DNA from: Streptomyces adustus
Lineage (GTDB): Bacteria > Actinomycetota > Actinomycetes > Streptomycetales > Streptomycetaceae
DNA length: 64,000 bases
Direction of reading: 5' to 3'
NCBI RefSeq assembly: GCF_009377175.1
Contig: NZ_VJZD01000020.1
Coordinates: 1 to 64,000, forward strand
A model generated the notes under the pieces. It was not told the origin of the DNA and made no database searches. It worked only from the letters and a program-made list of their open reading frames with translations. Both the position numbers and the translations under genes were made by a program. Below are positions 58,873 through 64,000 of this stretch, piece by piece (position 1 is the stretch's first letter; each line of letters starts with the position of its first letter).

Positions 58873-59775
58873 ATGATTTCGCCCGTTGTCGTCGGAGTCG
58901 ACGGATCCCCCGAGAGCCTGACCGCCGCCGCATGGGCGGCCCGCGAGGCCGAGCGGCGGGGCAGGTCGCTGCACCTGGTGCACGCCTGGGACTGGCACCC
59001 TCGCCACGAGGACCGCGAGATCGCGAACGCCGCCCAGCGGCATCTGGCCCGGCGCGCCCTGCGGCAGGCGGCGGAACGAGTCCGCGCCGAACGCCCCCGA
59101 GTCCGTCTCACCGAGGAGCAGATGGAGGGACCGGCCACCGCCGCCCTGCTGAAGGCGGCGGACCAGGCCGACCTGATGGTCCTGGGCTCGCGCGGACTGA
59201 GCGGCTTCACCGGATTCCTTGTGGGATCCGTCGCGTTCGGCGTGGTCGCCAAGGCGACCCGCCCCGTCGTTCTCGTCCGCCCGGACGAGGAGGCGGCGGA
59301 CGAGCACCTGCCGACGAGCGACGGAGAAGCCTCGACGGACACCAGCTACGGCGACGTCGTGCTGGCGATCGACCTCGACGAAGCCTGCGACGAGGTCATC
59401 GAGTTCGCCTTCGAGGCCGCCCGGCTCCGGCGCACCCGGCTGCGGGCCGTACACGCCTGGCACACGTCCGGCCCCGTCGGCCTCGGCCCTGGTGACATCG
59501 GTCTGGTGACGGAGCGCCGGCAGGGCGAGGAGTGGCTGGGCTTCCTCCGGGCCGTGCTCCAGGTGTGGTGCGACAAGTACCCCGACGTGGAAGCGCTGGC
59601 AACGGTGGTGGAGGCAAGGCCCACGACCGCGCTCGTCCGGGCCGCCACCGGAGCCAGTCTCCTCGTCGTCGGCCACCGCCTCGCCGAGCGCCCGGTCGGA
59701 CCCCGCACCGGCCCCGTCACCCACGCCGCGATCCACCACGTCGGCTGCCCCGTGGCCGTCGTCCCCCATGGGTGA
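58873..59775 (+). CDS. Universal stress protein, two UspA domains (5)
   Basis: The 300-residue protein starts MISPVVVGVDGSPESLTAAA and has the loops VLGSRGLSGFTGFLVGSVAF and VVGHRLAERPVGPRTGPVTH. GGAGGTG precedes the ATG. It is the last intact USP of the series. Confidence 0.9.
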   Translation: MISPVVVGVDGSPESLTAAAWAAREAERRGRSLHLVHAWDWHPRHEDREIANAAQRHLARRALRQAAERVRAERPRVRLTEEQMEGPATAALLKAADQADLMVLGSRGLSGFTGFLVGSVAFGVVAKATRPVVLVRPDEEAADEHLPTSDGEASTDTSYGDVVLAIDLDEACDEVIEFAFEAARLRRTRLRAVHAWHTSGPVGLGPGDIGLVTERRQGEEWLGFLRAVLQVWCDKYPDVEALATVVEARPTTALVRAATGASLLVVGHRLAERPVGPRTGPVTHAAIHHVGCPVAVVPHG

Positions 59776-59879
59776 CCAAGTCCCGGACCGTCGGCTCCAG
59801 CAGGACGGCACCACCCTCCATCACTCGCGACTGGGATGTCACCGGCACACCTTCCTCGCACCTGACCGGTCGAGGCAGC

Positions 59880-60060
59880 ACCTGGAGAAGGTGCCGCACT
59901 GGCCGAGGCGGCCGGGAACGCCGAGCTCCTCGTCCTGGGTTCCCGATTCCTCGGCGGGATCGGCGCGATCGGCGGGTTCATGGTCGGGTCGGTCGGTCGG
60001 CCTCGGCCTCGGCGTCGTCGCGCACGCGGACTGCGCCGTCGTGCCGACTGCAGTGCGGTC
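59880..60060 (+). pseudogene. Universal stress protein remnant
   Basis: A frame reads LAEAAGNAELLVLGSRFLGG and IGAIGGFMVGSVG, the ATP loop of a UspA domain, then changes frame into GLGVVAHADCAVV. The flanking parts of the protein are missing. Confidence 0.65.
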
Positions 60061-60089
60061 GTCCGCCTTCTGGAGGCCGCGGCACGCGT

Positions 60090-60671
60090 TCAGCCCGTCT
60101 TGTGACTCCATCGCGGTCCGACCTGATCCCATTCCCTGCCCCATGCGTCTGCACGGCGCCGGTCGAGCCGCCATCGGGCGGCTGCTCCTGTACCGAACAC
60201 CGGGCCCGCTAGGCCGGCTGCGGCCATGACACCCAGGAAGCCCGACTCGATCGCTGCTTCCGCGGGGCTCGGCGGTGCGGTGGTGAGGCGGCCGTGACGG
60301 TCCTGCCAGACGGTGACCGTGGATCCGGCCTTGAGGCCGGTGTTCACCAGGGTTCGGCCGATGCGGGGCGAACCGTCGGATGCCGTCCAGCGCACGGCCG
60401 CACCCCTGCGGGCGATGGTGCCGGCCATTGCGGGGGTGCTGGGGGGCGCGTTGTTCAAGACCACGGCGCGCACGGGCTGCCGCTCGGCTCGCTGCCGATC
60501 GAACACGTCGTCCGCGGCACGAGCAGTCACCAGAGCGGCGACGGGACCGCCCACAAGGACGAGGATCCACACGGACAGGACGATCCAGGCCTCGACGATG
60601 TCGTCGTGCCGTCGCAGCGGGTTGGGGTGCCACCGCCACAGCAGTTTCCTTGCGTACGTGCCGCCATGCAT
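60090..60671 (-). CDS. Rv1733c-like two-helix membrane protein
   Basis: The 193-residue protein starts MHGGTYARKLLWRWHPNPLR and has membrane segments near residues 28-50 (EAWIVLSVWILVLVGGPVAA) and 142-165 (FLGVMAAAGLAGPVFGTGAA) around an extracellular domain. It ends WRLDRRRADAWGREWDQVGP. This is the layout of the Rv1733c family, which belongs to the DosR dormancy regulon in Mycobacterium. Its role is unknown. A DevR-like site lies 120 bases upstream. Confidence 0.8.
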   Translation of the reverse strand: MHGGTYARKLLWRWHPNPLRRHDDIVEAWIVLSVWILVLVGGPVAALVTARAADDVFDRQRAERQPVRAVVLNNAPPSTPAMAGTIARRGAAVRWTASDGSPRIGRTLVNTGLKAGSTVTVWQDRHGRLTTAPPSPAEAAIESGFLGVMAAAGLAGPVFGTGAAARWRLDRRRADAWGREWDQVGPRWSHKTG

Positions 60672-60790
60672 CGGTCCGCACCTCTCGTCGCTGTGTGACT
60701 CTTGCGACAGTGGCAGTCGAGACCAGGTCGAGGCCATGGGCCTACCAGCCACCGCCGCGGGGCCGACAGGGCCGACTTCGCGGGGTGAAA

Positions 60791-60805
60791 GGGCCGTTCA
60801 GCCCA
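60791..60805. promoter_or_regulatory. DevR-box-like site 6
   Basis: GGGCCGTTCAGCCCA, 120 bases before the leftward Rv1733c-like gene. Confidence 0.55.
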
Positions 60806-61012
60806 AGAGACCGTCGGGCCCTCCGCCCGGAGCGCCGCCCATGACTCGCGGCGCCGGCCGACGGACTCCCCGCCGACGCATCGGGCAAGTCCTTTCCGGC
60901 CCACCCGGTGCGAACGCCGAAGGCGCACCGTCAGGAGGTCGATCTCATCCTGCGCGGTCGCGCCATCGCGAGGCCGACGGGTCCACGGCTGGGCCGTCCA
61001 GGCAGGCGATGA

Positions 61013-61027
61013 GGGCCGGACGGCCCA
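61013..61027. promoter_or_regulatory. DevR-box-like site 7
   Basis: GGGCCGGACGGCCCA, 70-84 bases before the broken ADH; 14 of 15 bases match site 5. Confidence 0.6.
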
Positions 61028-61096
61028 AGCGGATCAGGCGGCGACCGGACAGCCTGGATGTGTGGTCCAGTCTCGGCAACCGGAGAAGGGACGGTG

Positions 61097-61648
61097 ATGA
61101 GCGTCATGATGGCCTTCGCCTTCCGCAACGGGCGCGTCCGCCCGGGCGACACCGTCGCCGTCGTCGGGGCCGGTCCCATCGGCCTCGCGGCGATCGCGGC
61201 ACGGCTTTTCGTTCCCGTGCGGATCGTCGCCGTCGACCTGGCCGCATCGCGGCTGGAGGCCGCCGGACGGCTGGGTGCCGACGCCGTGGCCGACGCCGAC
61301 GAGGTTCCCGAGCAGCCGGTCGCCGATCTCATCTCACCGACGGACTCGGCGCGGACGTGGTCATCGCGGCGGTCGGCGTACCGGAGAGCTTCGAGCTGTG
61401 CACGCGCCCACCTTGCTGCGCATGGCGGCGGCGAGCCGACTGCCCACGGCACAGCTGGCCACCCAGACTTTCCCTGGTCACCCACACCTTCCCTGGTCAC
61501 CCACACCTTCCCGCCGGATCGGTTGGAGGAGGCGTACGACGTCTTCGCCCGCGCCACCGACACCGGCACCGTCAAGGTGGTCCTCGGGAAGCCGACGCAC
61601 GACGAGGTCGCCGTGCGGGCGGCCTGGGCTGAGGACGTGAAGGTATGA
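61097..61648 (+). pseudogene. Zinc alcohol dehydrogenase, truncated and frameshifted
   Basis: From the ATG at 61097 the frame contains RVRPGDTVAVVGAGPIGLAA, the NAD-binding loop of a medium-chain dehydrogenase, and later FPPDRLEEAYDVFARATDTG and VKVVLG. The zinc-binding N-terminal half is absent. A 19-base tandem duplication at 61470-61507 and another shift near 61340 break the frame. Confidence 0.72.
61470..61507 (+). repeat. 19-bp tandem duplication
   Basis: TTCCCTGGTCACCCACACC at 61470-61488 is repeated exactly at 61489-61507 and followed by TTCCC. The length is not a multiple of three, so it shifts the ADH frame. Confidence 0.9.
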
Positions 61649-62234
61649 GCGGACAGACGCGGGTGAACGGGCCGCTGGGTGCCTCCTCGGGTGAAGGGGG
61701 CCGTGGGCTCGCCGCTCGCCGCGCGCGGCCCGGGCGGACGCATGGGGGCACTGCCGCCCGAGCGGGCATGGCTCCCGGCTGTGCGGCCTGTCCGGAGCGG
61801 CACCGCGATGCGTCGCAGAACAGGGTGGTGCTGCTCGCGTCGGCAGCCGTACCGCACATGACGGCGGCCGTGCTCTGCGGTGTCGACGCCCCTCCGCCAC
61901 TCGGCCGTGGCCGGGACGGGCGCGTTCCGGCGCTCATCGGGCCGAGCAGGCCCGGGCTGTTGCCGATGCACGGTGTGGGAAGGGGGACCCTGGCCATGGG
62001 TCTCGGGCCGGAATGTCGGCCGACGGGACAGGCGCTTGTCGCGCTGCGGGCCGGAGGCCTGCGCGACATCCGGGTACGCACCGGACCCGCCGACATCATG
62101 GATGCCCCGTCGCCGTCCGAACGGGACCCTTCTCGAGGCGCCGGGGACCGGCGGTCGGTGACTTGGGTCGCCGACGCCACTCGACGACGGGAACTGCCAT
62201 CGACGCAGTGACAGGGGGAGAGACGAGAAGGCAG
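61649..62234. other. Gene-poor stretch
   Basis: One rightward frame stays open from 61645 to 62211 but has no protein-like pattern or domain and uneven codon use. I do not support a gene here. Confidence 0.4.
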
Positions 62235-62675
62235 ATGGACGCCAACGACGGATTCCGCGAACTCGACCGGCAGGATTGCCTGCGTCTGCTGGCCACCGTG
62301 CCCGTGGGGCGCATCGTCTACACCTGCCAGGCGTTGCCCGCCGTTCTGCCGGTGAACTTCTGTCTGGACCGCGACGGCGCGGTGCTGATGCGCACGTCTG
62401 CCTCCTCGGAACTGGTGGGCGCGATCGACGGAGCGCTGGTCGCCTTCGAGGCCGACGCGATCGATGTCACCGCGTGCTCCGGATGGAGCGTCGTGGTCAT
62501 GGGCGCCGCGGCCGTCGTGACAGATCCCGTCGAGCATCTGCGGTTGCTGCGGACCGGGCCGCGGTCGTGGGCGCCGGCACCGCAGGAGGTCTTCGTGCGC
62601 ATCGCGCCCGAGCTGGTCACCGGGCGCGACCTGGTCGGCGGACGCTCCCTGTACGGCGTGCACTTTCCTCTCTGA
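62235..62675 (+). CDS. PPOX (pyridoxamine-phosphate-oxidase fold) family protein
   Basis: The 146-residue protein reads MDANDGFRELDRQDCLRLLA, VGRIVYTCQALPAVLPVNFC, VLMRTSASSELVGAIDGALV and AFEADAID. This is the split-barrel pattern of PPOX-type flavin or F420-binding proteins of the DosR-linked type (LLA..PVGRIVYT...P.VLPVN). It may bind F420 or FMN and act in redox stress. GAGAAGG precedes the ATG at 62235. A terminator follows. Confidence 0.85.
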   Translation: MDANDGFRELDRQDCLRLLATVPVGRIVYTCQALPAVLPVNFCLDRDGAVLMRTSASSELVGAIDGALVAFEADAIDVTACSGWSVVVMGAAAVVTDPVEHLRLLRTGPRSWAPAPQEVFVRIAPELVTGRDLVGGRSLYGVHFPL

Positions 62676-62725
62676 GCTCCCGTCATCGCGCCCTCCAGGC
62701 CTCGTCGTCCGCGTCCGGTTTCGTG

Positions 62726-62765
62726 CCGAACGGCCACCACCGCAAGGGCCGTTCGGTGTTTTCCA
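62726..62765 (+). terminator. Terminator of the PPOX gene
   Basis: CCGAACGGCC at 62726-62735 pairs with GGCCGTTCGG at 62747-62756 and is followed by TGTTTTCC, one of the few T-rich trails in the window. Confidence 0.8.
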
Positions 62766-62845
62766 CGGTGCGGCGCAGCCCGATGCCCCCGCACGCCGAG
62801 CCGCCGGGCGTGGGCGGCGTCCTGCGGGGTGTCGGTGTTCGCCCG

Positions 62846-62873
62846 TGCCGCCTGCCGCCTGCCGCCTGCCGCC
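62846..62873. repeat. Four tandem heptamers
   Basis: TGCCGCC is repeated four times. It lies in a stretch (62766-63220) with no defensible gene; a leftward frame at 62683-63180 has fair codon use but no recognisable pattern. Confidence 0.8.
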
Positions 62874-63229
62874 GGGCCCCGTCGGCTCGTTCCATGGCGC
62901 GGGCCACCGCCTCGACCGGTCCGCCCCGGCGGAGGCCCGGCTCGAAGTACCGCGGCACCGCGGAGTCGGCCACCCGGGTTCGTTCTTCACAGTTCCGGCG
63001 GCGGATTCCACGATGCCTGTCGTGGCCGCGTTCCGGCCCCTTCGCCGCGAGGCGGAAGCTGTGCGACCGTCGGCGGTGCAGGCGGGGACGGGTGTCGCAG
63101 GAACGCGTGACCCCGAAACGAGTTCGGCGCCCCTGGTGGATGTCCTGCCGCAGCCGTGCCCGACCACTACCGTGACTCATGGTCGGGCCGGTGGGTGTCC
63201 GTGGGTCGAGGGGACCTGGAGGAGTACCG

Positions 63230-64000
63230 ATGGGAACCCCCGAGGAAGCTCGGGTATGGCTGCCTCAGCTGCGCCTGGACGAGCTGCTGGCGGAACTGCA
63301 GGCACGGCTGGACGCGGCGCGTGGCACCCGCGACCGGGTGCACAGCCTGCTGGAAGCGGTGTTGTCGGTCGGCCGGGAGCTGGACCTGGAGCAGGCGCCG
63401 CACCGGATCGTGGAGGCCGCCGCGGTGTTGGTCGACGCCGAGTACGCGGCACTCGGCGTGATCGGCCCGGACGGCAGGCGGCTTTCGGCCTTCCACACGG
63501 TTGGGGTCGGTGAGGAGCAGGTCGCCGGTGTATCGGCCCCTACCCGGAAGGCCACGGGATCCTGGGGGAACTGATCCGCCATCCCGAGCCGCTGCGGCTG
63601 GCGAAGATCTGCGCGCATCCGGCCTCGTACGGCTTCCCGCCGAACCATCCTGCCATGAACACCTTTCTCGGTGTCCCGGTCCGGGTGCGCGACCGGGTGT
63701 TCGGCAACCTGTACCTGACGGAGAAGCGAGGCGGTGGCCAGTTCGACGAGGGGGACGTCTCGGTGCTCTGATCGCCGAGCGCGCCGGCGAGATCACCGGT
63801 TCCGCCCTGGCCGCGGTCGCGCTGCCCATGGAGGACACCACGTCACTCGCGGTGGAGATCGCTGTCGGGATGGACGCCGAAGCCCACCGGGGCCTGGTCC
63901 TGCCCATGGAGAGCAGCCTGATGGGGCTCGCCTTCTCCGGTGCTGCCCCGGTTTCCAGCGCCGATGTCGGCAGGGACGACCGGATCTCCCCGGAGCCTGC
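63230..64000 (+). pseudogene. DevS/DosS-like GAF sensor kinase, frameshifted; runs off the window
   Basis: From the ATG at 63230 (GGAGG before it) the frame gives LRLDELLAELQARLDAARGT, VLSVGRELDLEQAPHRIVEA and AALGVIGPDGRRLSAFHTVG, the first GAF domain of DevS-type kinases. A one-base loss near 63528 shifts the frame; it continues HGILGELIRHPEPLRLAKIC, FLGVPVRVRDRVFGNLYLTE. Near 63768 another break joins directly to SALAAVALPMEDTTSLAVEI, part of the second GAF domain, with the usual linker deleted. The kinase end lies beyond the window. Confidence 0.8.

Noticed and set aside
1..64000. tRNA or rRNA genes and a prophage attachment site
   Set aside because: I saw no cloverleaf, anticodon arm or rRNA segment on either strand, and no integrase with matching direct repeats.

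Overview
The window looks like chromosomal DNA from a Streptomyces or close relative. GC is very high and codons mostly end in G or C. It encodes an SsgA-like sporulation protein, a SpoIIE-type PP2C phosphatase, a DUF6153 protein with a multicopper oxidase, a CYP102 P450-reductase fusion, an N-terminal-GNAT acyltransferase of PatA type, and a run of double-domain universal stress proteins (USPs). Many genes are broken and several insertion-sequence families are present as remnants, so this reads as an accessory, eroding part of the chromosome, perhaps an arm. I saw no rRNA, tRNA or cas gene.

Layout. 0-7 kb: a SLOG protein and an XRE regulator, IS scraps, a secreted lamin-tail protein, and a secreted wall-binding CHAP protein. 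7-9.3 kb: a copper unit of DUF6153 protein and Tat lipoprotein multicopper oxidase behind a CsoR-like operator. 9.3-19.1 kb: a graveyard of mobile DNA (IS5-like, IS21 istB, Tn3, ISL3) with small orphan genes that look like immunity or accessory proteins, a lipoprotein, a short decayed CRISPR array and a type II toxin-antitoxin pair. 19.2-25 kb: a PAS-GAF-PP2C-HATPase phosphatase, a frameshifted flavoprotein reductase, SsgA-like and NIPSNAP genes, and ATPase remnants.

25.2-32.7 kb: a TetR regulator divergent from a self-sufficient CYP102 P450 plus a zinc alcohol dehydrogenase. Beside it lies a second TetR with a collapsed P450-ADH remnant, which points to an old duplication. Seven copies of a CCATAC-type palindrome tie the regulators, the P450 and the broken reductase together. 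32.7-40 kb: a third TetR divergent from a five-gene operon (VOC dioxygenase, FAH-type hydrolase, FAD monooxygenase, acetoacetyl-CoA synthetase, nitroreductase), which I read as aromatic ring cleavage ending in acetoacetate activation. 40.5-46.7 kb: small hypotheticals, an SRPBCC protein, an Imm1-like gene, an IS630 remnant, a secreted subtilase with a probable TTG start, and a pflA pseudogene.

46.8-64 kb: a stress or dormancy island with DoxX-like membrane protein, five intact USPs, alcohol dehydrogenase, GAPDH, a GNAT-acyl-CoA-synthetase fusion, CBS-BON protein, Rv1733c-like membrane protein and a PPOX-fold protein. It also contains broken copies of a flavodoxin, CBS, USP, ADH and a DevS-like kinase. 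A 15-base palindrome of the type GGG(A/C)C(C/G)NNNGGCCC recurs at seven places, mostly 60-120 bases before these genes, and resembles DevR/DosR (OsdR) boxes. The island therefore looks like one hypoxia or redox-stress regulon, part of which is decaying.
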